From contig DATEZE010000153.1 of the NCBI GenBank assembly GCA_035255845.1, forward strand, positions 1 to 18,548: a DNA stretch of 18,548 nucleotides, read 5' to 3'. The position numbers were made by a program, and so were the translations under genes. Below, piece after piece: positions 8,041 to 15,936 of this stretch. Below the pieces are notes generated by a model, which was not told the DNA's origin, made no database searches, and saw only the letters and a list, made by a program, of their open reading frames with translations. The first letter of the stretch is position 1, and every line of letters begins with the position of its first letter. The DNA is from JALORV01 sp035255845 (GTDB taxonomy: Bacteria > Pseudomonadota > Gammaproteobacteria > Burkholderiales > Burkholderiaceae_F).

Positions 8041-8150
8041 AATTCTAAACTTCCTTGGATTGAAGATCGACCCTAGAGTGCGTCCTCAGCCCGGCACAAC
8101 GCTGCAGTGCAAGCCGGGAAAAAAGAACGAATGCAGCGCAGGAGACAGAG

Positions 8151-8702
8151 ATGCCAGAACGTTTGCCGGGCCTGCCCAGGCCCCGCACGCTCATTCACCC
8201 GGGACCCGTCGGCGCGGTGCGCATCGAGCACAGGCGCGCCGAGCGAGGGCGTCATTTTCGCCTCTCGCTGCCTCAGGGTCGCTCCCTTTACGACGCGCTC
8301 GTCGAGGCGCTGGCGAGTGTCGATGTCCAGAACGCATCGATGACGCTGCTCGACGGCGACCTGGACGCGCTGAGCTTCTGCCTCGCGCTGCCCGACGACA
8401 CCGGCCGGGTCGTCGCTACGTACGGCAAGCCGCATGTCGTCGGGGCTGCCCGCTTCATTTTCGGTAACGCCACGCTGGGCAAGTCGAACGCCGGCACGCC
8501 GGTCGTCCACTGCCACGCCGTCTTCCGCCTGCAGGATGGAAGTGTCCGCGGCGGCCACGTGCTGACCGAGAAAACCATTGTTGGCCGAAGCCCGGTCAAG
8601 GTCGTCGCGACGGCGCTCGATGGCTTCGACTTGCGCATTAGCTACGACGAGGAGACCCGCATGCCGCTACTTCGCCCAAAGTCGGAGGCCCAGCATGGCT
8701 GA
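8151..8702 (+). CDS. PPC/DUF296-domain protein, His-containing copy
   Basis: This 183-residue protein carries a plant-and-prokaryote-conserved (PPC/PCC, DUF296, 'PD1-like') domain at about residues 30-165. Archaeal and bacterial members of this fold form trimers and have conserved histidines that can bind a metal. Here these are His120 and His122 (VVHCHAVF) and His136 in GGHVL. An N-terminal extension of about 25 residues precedes the domain. Plant members are fused to AT-hooks and bind DNA, but no AT-hook or other DNA-binding motif is visible here, so the common database label 'DNA-binding protein' may mislead. AGGAGA at 8140-8145 supports the start. It is the first gene of the operon and its stop overlaps the next start by 8 nt, so the two proteins are translationally coupled. 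Confidence 0.82.
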   Translation: MPERLPGLPRPRTLIHPGPVGAVRIEHRRAERGRHFRLSLPQGRSLYDALVEALASVDVQNASMTLLDGDLDALSFCLALPDDTGRVVATYGKPHVVGAARFIFGNATLGKSNAGTPVVHCHAVFRLQDGSVRGGHVLTEKTIVGRSPVKVVATALDGFDLRISYDEETRMPLLRPKSEAQHG

Positions 8703-9093
8703 CATTCGCATGGTTGAAAGTGGCCGCATGGGCCGCGTGGCCTACGGCCGGATCGCCCCGAACGAGGATCTGGTGCAAAGCGTCGAAAAGCTCTGCCTGG
8801 CTCAGGGCTTCCGTAATGCCTTCGTGCGTGGCGCGCTCGGCAGCCTCGTCGACGCCTGCCTGGCGAAATCGGACGGTTCCTGCCAGGTGATTCGTGGTCC
8901 CGCCGCGGAGATCGTCAGCCTTGCCGGCGAAGTCCGTTCGCAGCCCGACGGCTCGCTGCAGGCGGCGCTGACGGGAGTCGTCGTCGACACCAACGGTCTT
9001 GCCTATGGCGGCCCGTTCGTCGCTGGAGCGAACCCAGTTTGCGTGACCTTCGAAGTGACGCTCGAAGAGTGGCTACCTGAAACCGAATCCTGA
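8695..9093 (+). CDS. PPC/DUF296-domain protein, His-lacking copy
   Basis: This 132-residue protein is a single PPC/DUF296 domain. It shows the family pattern EIVSLAGEV (residues 72-80), then DG, then the strand before GLAYGGPFVAG (101-111) and the closing VTFEVTLEEW. Where the family has H-x-H it has LQAAL (88-92), and where the family has GGH it has GGP (105-107), so the histidine site is lost. The start at 8695 overlaps the first PPC gene by 8 nt, as expected for coupled subunits. An in-frame ATG at 8578 would overlap it by 125 nt and gives residues unlike the family. The two proteins may form a mixed oligomer in which this copy is structural or completes the binding site; that is inference. 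Confidence 0.8.
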   Translation: MADIRMVESGRMGRVAYGRIAPNEDLVQSVEKLCLAQGFRNAFVRGALGSLVDACLAKSDGSCQVIRGPAAEIVSLAGEVRSQPDGSLQAALTGVVVDTNGLAYGGPFVAGANPVCVTFEVTLEEWLPETES

Positions 9094-9119
9094 TTTCCAA
9101 TCACCGACTGCTGACCCTC

Positions 9120-9926
9120 ATGACCACCCAAAACAATTTCCGCGTTGCCGTCGTCACCGGAGGTGCCCGCGGCATCGGCCGGGCGATCGGCGAATGGTTC
9201 CTCCGCCGTGGCTACAAGGTCGCATTGATCGACCGTGACCGCGAGACGCTGGATCGCACGGTCGCGGACCTGGCCCAGCCCGACGCGGTGCTCGCCGTCC
9301 ATTGCGATGTGTCCGATGCGGCGCAGGTCGAGCGCGCCGCGGCCGATGTGATCGCCAAATTCGGTCGCGTCGATGCGCTGGTGAACAACGCCGGCGTGGC
9401 CGTGTTCAAACCGGCGCTGGAAACCTCGTTCGAGGAGTGGCGCACGGTCATGGCCACGAACCTGGACGGTTCGTTCCTTTGCACGCAGGCGTTCGGAGCT
9501 TTGATGGCGGGCAACGGCGGCGGTGCCGTCGTCAACATCGCATCCATTTCCGGGCTGCGGGCCAGCACGCTGCGCGTCGCGTACGGCACCAGCAAGGCGG
9601 CGCTGATCCACATGACGAAGCAGCACGCGGTCGAACTCGGCAATGTCGGCGTGCGCGTCAACGTCATCTGCCCGGGCCCGGTCGAGACCGAGATGGCCAA
9701 GCTCGTGCACAGCGTTGCGATCCGCACTGACTATTACGACGCGATCCCGCTGGGCCGCTACGGCACGACCGACGAGATGGCCAACGCGGTCGGCTTTCTG
9801 TGCGGCGAAGAATCCAGTTTCATCAACGGGCAGGTGCTGGCGGTCGATGGCGGATTCGACGCGGCGGGTGTAGGCCTGCCGACGCTGCGGCGGCGCATCG
9901 CCGAGAACGGACAGACGCAGGTCTGA
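9120..9926 (+). CDS. short-chain dehydrogenase/reductase (SDR)
   Basis: This 268-residue classical SDR catalyses NAD(P)-dependent interconversion of a hydroxyl and a ketone. The cofactor motif TGGARGIG is at residues 13-20. Asp39 at the end of beta-2 (VALIDRD) points to NAD rather than NADP. NNAG is at 89-92, Asn114 and a Ser at 142 or 144 follow, and the catalytic pair is Tyr155 and Lys159 (YGTSK). Family-typical CPGPVETEM follows near 184. It starts 26 nt after the PPC pair; no strong ribosome binding site is visible, but the N-terminus fits the family. Between a CoA ligase and a thiolase-like enzyme, oxidation of a 3-hydroxyacyl-CoA to the 3-keto form is the natural role, which is inference. 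Confidence 0.93.
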   Translation: MTTQNNFRVAVVTGGARGIGRAIGEWFLRRGYKVALIDRDRETLDRTVADLAQPDAVLAVHCDVSDAAQVERAAADVIAKFGRVDALVNNAGVAVFKPALETSFEEWRTVMATNLDGSFLCTQAFGALMAGNGGGAVVNIASISGLRASTLRVAYGTSKAALIHMTKQHAVELGNVGVRVNVICPGPVETEMAKLVHSVAIRTDYYDAIPLGRYGTTDEMANAVGFLCGEESSFINGQVLAVDGGFDAAGVGLPTLRRRIAENGQTQV

Positions 9927-9963
9927 CCTCACCCATTTCGAACACATCGCAAGGATCACAGAC

Positions 9964-11130
9964 ATGAATCAACCGTACATCATCGGCTGGGGCCACACCC
10001 GCTTCGGCAAGCTCGACGCGGTCGACCCGGAACAGCTCATTCGCGAAGCGGTCGAGCAAGCGCTGCAAACGGCTGGACTCCAGCCGCGTGACATCGACGG
10101 CATCTTCGTCGGCCACTTCAATGGCGGGTTTCTGCCGCAGGACTTCAGCAGTGCGCTCGTCGCACTCGCGTTTCCTGAACTGCGGCACGTTCCCGCGGTG
10201 CGGACTGAAAATGCCTGTGCCACCGGCTCCTCGGCGATCTGGGCCGCGCTCGACGCCATCGAGGCGGGACGCATCAAGAGGGCGCTGGTGGTCGGCTTCG
10301 AGGTCATGAATGCGGTCTCCGGCGCGAAGGTGGCCGAGACTCTGCTTCGCTGCTCATACGTGAAGGAAGAAGCCAGCACGCCCGCCGGATTCGCCGGCGT
10401 GTTCGGCAACATCGCCGGCAGCTACTTCGAGCGCTTCGGCGACCAGAGCGATGCGCTGGCAAGCATTTCGGCGAAGAACCACGCCAACGGGGTGCACAAC
10501 CCGTACGCGCACATGCGGCGCGACCTGGGCTATGACTTCTGCCGCAATCCCTCGGAGAAGAACCCGTTCGTCGCTGGCCCGCTGAAGCGCTCCGACTGCT
10601 CGCTCGTGTCCGACGGTGCCGCTGCACTGGTCATCGCGGCCGAGCCGAGCGGCAATGCGACCGTCACTCCGGTGCGCTGGAGATCGCGGACCCAGGTCAA
10701 CGAGTTCCTGCCGCTGTCGCGCCGCGACCCGACGAAATTCGAGGGTGCAGCGCTAGCCTGGCAGCGGGGAATGAAGGCGGCCGGTGCCTCGCTCGACGAC
10801 CTCGGTTTCGTCGAGACGCACGACTGTTTCACGATCGCCGAACTGCTCGAGTACGAAGCCATGGGCCTGGCAAAGCACGGGGAGGGTGCGCGGGTCATTC
10901 TCGACGGCGTCACGCGCCGCTACGGCAAGCTTCCCGTCAATCTGTCCGGCGGCTTGAAGTCACGCGGTCATCCGATTGGGGCGACCGGGGTGTCGCAGCA
11001 TGTGATGGCCGCGATGCAACTCACCGGCACGGCGGGCGACATGCAGGTCGGCAGCCCGAAGCTGGGCGCAGTGTTCAACATGGGTGGTGCCGCGGTGGCC
11101 AACTACCTGAGCGTTCTGGAAGCGGCATGA
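9964..11130 (+). CDS. SCP2-type thiolase / acetyl-CoA acetyltransferase-like
   Basis: This 388-residue protein has the thiolase fold of the SCP2 (sterol carrier protein x) type. The nucleophile is Cys84 in ENACATGSSA. His286 (THDCFTIAE) and His336 (SRGHPIGATG) complete the usual site. The C-terminal Cys-x-Gly loop of degradative thiolases is replaced by FNMGGAAVANY (371-381), as in SCP2-like and retro-aldolase relatives. It would cleave a 3-keto- or 3-hydroxyacyl-CoA, or act in the condensing direction. The DUF35 zinc-ribbon/OB-fold partner that often sits beside such thiolases is not present in this window. AAGGA at 9951-9955 supports the start. Its stop overlaps an ATG (ATGA at 11127) in the frame of the ligase gene. 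Confidence 0.92.
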   Translation: MNQPYIIGWGHTRFGKLDAVDPEQLIREAVEQALQTAGLQPRDIDGIFVGHFNGGFLPQDFSSALVALAFPELRHVPAVRTENACATGSSAIWAALDAIEAGRIKRALVVGFEVMNAVSGAKVAETLLRCSYVKEEASTPAGFAGVFGNIAGSYFERFGDQSDALASISAKNHANGVHNPYAHMRRDLGYDFCRNPSEKNPFVAGPLKRSDCSLVSDGAAALVIAAEPSGNATVTPVRWRSRTQVNEFLPLSRRDPTKFEGAALAWQRGMKAAGASLDDLGFVETHDCFTIAELLEYEAMGLAKHGEGARVILDGVTRRYGKLPVNLSGGLKSRGHPIGATGVSQHVMAAMQLTGTAGDMQVGSPKLGAVFNMGGAAVANYLSVLEAA

Positions 11131-11186
11131 ACTCGCCGGACCGTATCGAAGCGCTCATGACGCAGAGCAGTACCGAGGGACAACCG

Positions 11187-12773
11187 ATGAACCAGCCACA
11201 AGTCACCAATCTGTCGATTCTGCTTGCGCAGACGGCAGCGCTGTTCCCGGACCGACCCGGCCTGATTCAGGGCGAGCAGGTATGGACCTGGAGCGAGATC
11301 AACGCTCGCGTCGATGCGTTGGTGCAGGGCCTGCGATCGCTGGGGGTGAAGGCCGGCGACAAGATTCTGGTGCAGTCACGCAACAACGCGCCGCTGTTCG
11401 AGAGTTGCTGGGCCGCGTTCCGCCTCGGAGCGGTCTGGGTGCCGACCAACTTCAGACTCACGCCGCCGGAAGTTGCCTATCTCGGCAGTTCCAGCAAGGC
11501 AGTGGTCATGCTGGCAGAGGACTGCTTCGCCGGACATGTGGACGCGGTGAAGTCGGCTTCGTCGAACCTGCGCCAAGTCATCACGATCGGCAAGCCGCGC
11601 GCAGACGAGATCGGCTACGAGAAGCTGGTGGCCGAGAACATCGGTGCGCCGACGGCGATGGCCGATGTGAATTCGGACACACCGCTCTGGTACTTCTACA
11701 CCTCGGGAACGACCGGGCGGCCGAAGGCGGCGATGCTGACCCACGGGCAAATGGCCTTCGTCGTGACGAACCACCTCGCCGACCTCATTCCGGGAACTGA
11801 CGAGAACGACTGCTCGATCGCGCTGGCCCCACTGTCGCACGGCGCCGGAATCCACGCGCTGCTCAACGTTGCGCGTGGCGCGCCAACCGTGCTGCTGCCG
11901 TCGGACAAACTCGAGCCGCAGGTCGTCTGGCAACTCGTCGAGAAGCATCGCGTGACCAATGCTTTCACGGTGCCGACGATCGTCAAGATGCTGGTCGAGG
12001 ATCCGGCGGTCGATCGGTTCGACCACAGCTCGCTGCGCTATGTGATCTACGCCGGCGCTCCGATGTACCGCGCCGACCAGAAGCGTGCGCTGCAGAAGCT
12101 CGGCCAGGTGCTCGTGCAGTATTTCGGGCTCGGAGAAGTGACCGGATGCATCACGGTTCTTACGCCGGCGATGCACGCTGTCGACGACACGGACCCGAAC
12201 GCCAACATCGGCTCGTGTGGGCGGCCGCGCACTGCCATGCAGGTCGCGATTCTCGACGAGAACCTGCAGCCGGTTCCGGTCGGCACCGTCGGCGAGATCT
12301 GCTGCCGCGGGCCGGGCGTGTTCGCGGGCTACTTCAACAATCCCGAAGCAACGACCAAGGCGTTTCGCGGCGGCTGGTTTCATACCGGGGACCTCGGTCG
12401 CATGGACGCGCGCGGACTGCTCTACATCACCGGCCGTGAATCCGACATGTACATCTCGGGTGGATCGAACGTCTACCCGCGCGAGGTCGAGGAAGTTCTG
12501 CTGACGCACCCGGCAGTGGCCGAGGTGGCCGTGCTCGGTGTCCCGGACGAGAAATGGGGCGAGATCGGCGTCGCCATCGTCGTGGCGAGCCAACCTGGCC
12601 TGAGCGCCGAAATATTGCTTGCTCATCTGGAAGGCCGCTGCGCGAAGTACCGGTGGCCGCGCCAGTTCTATTTCTGGGACTCGCTGCCGAAGTCCGGCTA
12701 CGGCAAGGTCACGAAGAAGGACATCCGCGCCCGACTCATCGAGCGCGGCGATCTGAAGGCCGTCGCCAGCTAA
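11187..12773 (+). CDS. AMP-forming acyl-CoA synthetase (ANL superfamily)
   Basis: This 528-residue enzyme activates a carboxylic acid to its CoA thioester with ATP. The P-loop motif YTSGTTGRPKAAMLTHG begins near residue 170. YFGLGEVTG (about 311-319) stands in place of the usual YGxTE. WFHTGDLG follows near 397, then YITGRESDMYISGG, the hinge region. The catalytic lysine of the mobile C-terminal domain is Lys507 (PKSGYGKVTKKD). The start chosen has GAGGGA at about 11175-11180. Starts at 11127 (ATGA overlap with the thiolase, 20 residues longer) or 11157 are possible, and the 11127 overlap would favour coupling. Neighbouring TRAP genes suggest that the activated acid is imported. Substrate chain type cannot be read from the sequence. 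Confidence 0.93.
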   Translation: MNQPQVTNLSILLAQTAALFPDRPGLIQGEQVWTWSEINARVDALVQGLRSLGVKAGDKILVQSRNNAPLFESCWAAFRLGAVWVPTNFRLTPPEVAYLGSSSKAVVMLAEDCFAGHVDAVKSASSNLRQVITIGKPRADEIGYEKLVAENIGAPTAMADVNSDTPLWYFYTSGTTGRPKAAMLTHGQMAFVVTNHLADLIPGTDENDCSIALAPLSHGAGIHALLNVARGAPTVLLPSDKLEPQVVWQLVEKHRVTNAFTVPTIVKMLVEDPAVDRFDHSSLRYVIYAGAPMYRADQKRALQKLGQVLVQYFGLGEVTGCITVLTPAMHAVDDTDPNANIGSCGRPRTAMQVAILDENLQPVPVGTVGEICCRGPGVFAGYFNNPEATTKAFRGGWFHTGDLGRMDARGLLYITGRESDMYISGGSNVYPREVEEVLLTHPAVAEVAVLGVPDEKWGEIGVAIVVASQPGLSAEILLAHLEGRCAKYRWPRQFYFWDSLPKSGYGKVTKKDIRARLIERGDLKAVAS

Positions 12774-12821
12774 GGGCTCATCACTTAGAACAATCAAATT
12801 CATCAAACAAGGAGACAAGTC

Positions 12822-13835
12822 ATGAACGTTACCCGTCGCACTGTCCTGCGTGGCGCAGCCGCCGCGGCAGCGCTCGCCATTCCGGTTCGCAGTGCCTTCG
12901 CGCAGAAGGCCGAGTTCACGTACAAGTACGCGAACAACCTGCCGCTGACGCATCCGATGAATCAGCGGGCCAAGGAGATGACGGACGCGATTCGCGCCGA
13001 GACCAAGGGCCGCGTCGACATCCAGGTCTTTCCGAACAATCAGCTCGGGTCCGACACCGACGTGCTCAGCCAGCTTCGCTCCGGCGGAGTCGAGTTCTTC
13101 ACGCTCTCGGGCCTGATCCTGTCGACGCTGGTTCCGGCGGCTTCGATCAGTGGCATGGGCTTCGCGTTCAACGACTACCCCAGCGTCTGGAAGGCGATGG
13201 ACGGCGAACTCGGCGCCTACATCCGCGGCCAGATCGGCAAGGCGAACATCGTCGCGATGGACAAGATCTGGGACAACGGATTCCGCCAGATCACGTCGTC
13301 GACCAAGCCGATCGCCGCGCCGGCTGACCTGAAAGGTTTCAAGATCCGCGTCCCGGTGTCGCCGCTGTGGACGTCGATGTTCAAGGCTCTCGACGCCTCA
13401 CCGGCGTCGATCAACTTCGCGGAGGTTTACTCGGCGCTGCAGACGAAGATCGTCGACGGCCAGGAGAACCCGCTGGCGATCATCTCGACGGCGAAGCTCT
13501 TCGAAGTGCAGAAGTACTGTTCGTTGACGAACCACATGTGGGATGGATTCTGGTTCCTCGCCAACCGTCGTGCGTGGGACAAGCTGCCGCCTGACCTGCA
13601 GGCGATCGTCGCGAAGCACATCAATGCCGCGGCCGTGAAGGAGCGTGCGGACGTCGCCGAGCTGAATGCCGGTCTGCAGAAGGATCTGGCAACCAAGGGG
13701 ATGGCCTTCAACCAGCCCAGCAGCGCAGCCTTCCGCGACCAACTGCGCAAAGCCGGTTTCTACAACGAATGGAAGGGCAAATACGGCGACGAGGCGTGGG
13801 CCATCCTCGAACGTTCTGTTGGCAAGTTGACATGA
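12822..13835 (+). CDS. TRAP transporter substrate-binding protein, DctP family
   Basis: This 337-residue periplasmic receptor captures a carboxylate and delivers it to the TRAP permease encoded next. The N-terminus is a twin-arginine signal (TRRTVLRG at residues 4-11, an alanine-rich hydrophobic stretch, likely cleavage after AFA near 27), so it may be exported folded. The DctP fold follows, with the ADLKGFKIRVP segment near 168-178. Arg176 is the conserved arginine that pairs with the ligand carboxylate in this family. INFAEVYSALQTKIVDGQENP lies downstream and matches the ligand-pocket region. AAGGAG at 12809-12814 is a strong ribosome binding site. It begins 48 nt after the ligase stop, and its stop overlaps the permease start (ATGA), so receptor and permease are coupled. 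Confidence 0.95.
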   Translation: MNVTRRTVLRGAAAAAALAIPVRSAFAQKAEFTYKYANNLPLTHPMNQRAKEMTDAIRAETKGRVDIQVFPNNQLGSDTDVLSQLRSGGVEFFTLSGLILSTLVPAASISGMGFAFNDYPSVWKAMDGELGAYIRGQIGKANIVAMDKIWDNGFRQITSSTKPIAAPADLKGFKIRVPVSPLWTSMFKALDASPASINFAEVYSALQTKIVDGQENPLAIISTAKLFEVQKYCSLTNHMWDGFWFLANRRAWDKLPPDLQAIVAKHINAAAVKERADVAELNAGLQKDLATKGMAFNQPSSAAFRDQLRKAGFYNEWKGKYGDEAWAILERSVGKLT

Positions 13836-15784
13836 GCAAGATCCCCGAGCTCCATGCGGCAGGACCCGATCTCCGCCTGCGTGGCGGGGCCGGCGGGTCC
13901 AGCGCCCCGGCGGAGATCCCGGGGCATGGCCACGGCCTGCAGCCTTCGGGCTTCCATGACTCGCATGCCATCGTGCGCCTCGATCGTCGGCTTGGCTCGC
14001 TGGTCGACTTCGCCGCGGGCGCGTTGGTGCTGGCCGACATCCTGGTGCTGCTGGCCGGCGTCATCGCGCGCTTCGTGTTCCACCGGCCGCTCGTGTGGTC
14101 AGACGAACTCGCCTCGATGCTCTTCATCTGGCTGGCGATGCTCGGCGCGGTCATTGCACTGCGTCGCGGCGAACATATGAGCATGACCGCGGTGCTGTCC
14201 AAGCTGTCTCCAGAGCGTCGCGTGTTGTTCGATGCGATCAGCGTGTGTGCCTCGCTCGCGTTTCTGGCAATGGTGGCCTGGCCGGCGCTGGACTACGCCG
14301 CGGAGGAGCGCTTCATCACGACGCCGGCGCTCGAGGTTTCGAACGCTTGGCGTGCAGGTGCGTTACCCGTCGGCATCGGTCTGATGATTCTGTTTTCCAT
14401 CCTTCGCCTGTTGAAGATTGCAGACTGGCGCACGGGCACCAAGGCGGCGGTGATCGTGATGACCCTGGTCGGCGCTTTTGCGCTGGGCCACGGCCTGTTC
14501 GAGGACCTGGGTCGGTTCAACCTGCTGATCTTCTTCGTAGGCGTCGTGGCCGCGGCTGTGTTCAGCGGAATTCCAATTGCCTTCGCCTTCGGCCTGGGCA
14601 CATTCGGCTACCTCGCGCTCGGGACCGACACCGCATTGCCGGTGATCGTCGGCCGCATGGACGAGGGGATGTCTCACTTGATCCTGCTTGCCGTCCCGCT
14701 GTTCGTCTTCCTCGGACTGCTGATCGAAATGACCGGCATGGCCAAAGCCATGATCGCGTTCCTGGCAGGACTACTCGGCCATGTGCGCGGCGGGCTTTCC
14801 TACGTGCTGGTCGGCGCGATGTATCTCGTCTCCGGCATCTCCGGATCGAAGGCGGCGGACATGGCTGCAATCGCACCGGCGCTGTTTCCGGAAATGAAGC
14901 AGCGTGGCGCCAGCGAAGGTGACCTGGTGGCGCTGCTATCGGCGACCGGTGCACAAACGGAGACTGTTCCGCCCAGCCTTGTGCTGATCACGATCGGCTC
15001 GGTGACTGGGGTCTCGATTGCTGCCCTGTTCACGGGGGGCCTCGTTCCAGCGGTGGTCCTCGGTCTCCTGCTTTGTGTCGTCGTCTGGTTCAGATCGCGC
15101 AGGGAAGACCTGCGGCATGTGATCCGCCTGCCGCGCGCTCAGGTCGTGAAGTTCGGGGCCATCGCGCTGCCGGCGCTGGCACTGCCGTTCATCATTCGCG
15201 CGGCCGTCGTGGAAGGCGTCGCGACCGCCACCGAGGTCTCGACGATTGGCATCGTCTATGCCGTGCTGGCTGGCCTTTTCATATACCGACAGTTCGAGTG
15301 GAAGCGCCTCGGCCCGATGCTGGTCGCGACGGCTTCGCTGTCGGGCGCAATCCTGCTGATCATCGGGACAGCGACGGCGATGGCCTGGGGTCTTACGCAG
15401 TCCGGATTCTCACGCTCGCTCGCGCAGGCGATGGCTGCATTGCCCGGGGGCGCATCCATGTTCCTGGCCGTCTCGCTGGTGACCTTTGTCGTGCTCGGGT
15501 CCGTGCTGGAGGGCATCCCCGCGATCGTGCTGTTCGGCCCGTTGCTGTTTCCGATCGCGCGCGAACTCGGAATTCACGAGGTTCACTATGCGATGGTGGT
15601 CGTGCTGTCGATGGGCCTGGGCCTGTTCGCGCCTCCGCTCGGTGTCGGCTACTACGCCGCCTGCGCCATTGGCCGGGTCCACCCGGACAAGGGCATCCGC
15701 CCAATCATCGGTTACATGCTCGCGCTGCTGGTTGGCACCATCGTTGTCGCGGCCGTGCCATGGCTGTCGATCGGCTTCCTGTGA
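13832..15784 (+). CDS. TRAP transporter fused permease, DctQ-DctM
   Basis: This 650-residue inner-membrane protein joins the small DctQ subunit (about residues 55-195, four membrane segments) to the large DctM subunit (about 228-650). An extra membrane helix lies near 204-222, as expected for fused QM proteins. DctM signatures include VPLFVFLGLLIEMTGMA (288-304), SGISGSKAADMAA, LFGPLLFPIA and GLGLFAPPLGVGYY. It drives Na+- or H+-coupled uptake of the ligand bound by the upstream receptor. The first 46 residues are an odd hydrophilic extension rich in Gly, Pro and His (GHGHGLQPSGFHDSH). The start at 13832 overlaps the receptor stop by 4 nt; an in-frame ATG at 13769 would overlap by 67 nt and is rejected. 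Confidence 0.94.
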   Translation: MSKIPELHAAGPDLRLRGGAGGSSAPAEIPGHGHGLQPSGFHDSHAIVRLDRRLGSLVDFAAGALVLADILVLLAGVIARFVFHRPLVWSDELASMLFIWLAMLGAVIALRRGEHMSMTAVLSKLSPERRVLFDAISVCASLAFLAMVAWPALDYAAEERFITTPALEVSNAWRAGALPVGIGLMILFSILRLLKIADWRTGTKAAVIVMTLVGAFALGHGLFEDLGRFNLLIFFVGVVAAAVFSGIPIAFAFGLGTFGYLALGTDTALPVIVGRMDEGMSHLILLAVPLFVFLGLLIEMTGMAKAMIAFLAGLLGHVRGGLSYVLVGAMYLVSGISGSKAADMAAIAPALFPEMKQRGASEGDLVALLSATGAQTETVPPSLVLITIGSVTGVSIAALFTGGLVPAVVLGLLLCVVVWFRSRREDLRHVIRLPRAQVVKFGAIALPALALPFIIRAAVVEGVATATEVSTIGIVYAVLAGLFIYRQFEWKRLGPMLVATASLSGAILLIIGTATAMAWGLTQSGFSRSLAQAMAALPGGASMFLAVSLVTFVVLGSVLEGIPAIVLFGPLLFPIARELGIHEVHYAMVVVLSMGLGLFAPPLGVGYYAACAIGRVHPDKGIRPIIGYMLALLVGTIVVAAVPWLSIGFL

Positions 15785-15936
15785 TGCGGGCGGCGAATTG
15801 AGCATTGCGACCCGTTGGGCGGACCTGCACATTGCCGCCGAACCGTGCGCATCCGATGAAGGAGGCGGCAACTGCGACCGTCGCATTGCTTCCGCGCAAG
15901 TTTTTGATATCACACCAAGCTGAACAAGGCGACACC
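15785..15936. other. 152-nt spacer before the carbonic anhydrase-like gene
   Basis: I see no gene here. A purine-rich AAGGAGG at 15859-15865 looks like a ribosome binding site but has no suitably placed start codon in a useful frame. No T-run terminator is evident after the permease gene, so read-through into the next gene cannot be excluded; the spacer may also hold its own promoter. Confidence 0.4.

Noticed and set aside
8013..8150. Sigma-70 promoter boxes in the LysR divergent region
   Set aside because: TTGGAT at 8055-8060 has no matching -10 at the right distance, and other pairs are equally weak.
9003..9965. 320-codon minus-strand frame over the SDR gene
   Set aside because: Antisense to a complete SDR with all catalytic residues; His/Arg/Asp-rich, with no domain.
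11376..12953. 525-codon open frame on the minus strand across the acyl-CoA synthetase gene
   Set aside because: It is antisense to a gene with complete ANL motifs, is rich in Arg/His/Asp with no family signature, and reflects GC-rich codon bias.
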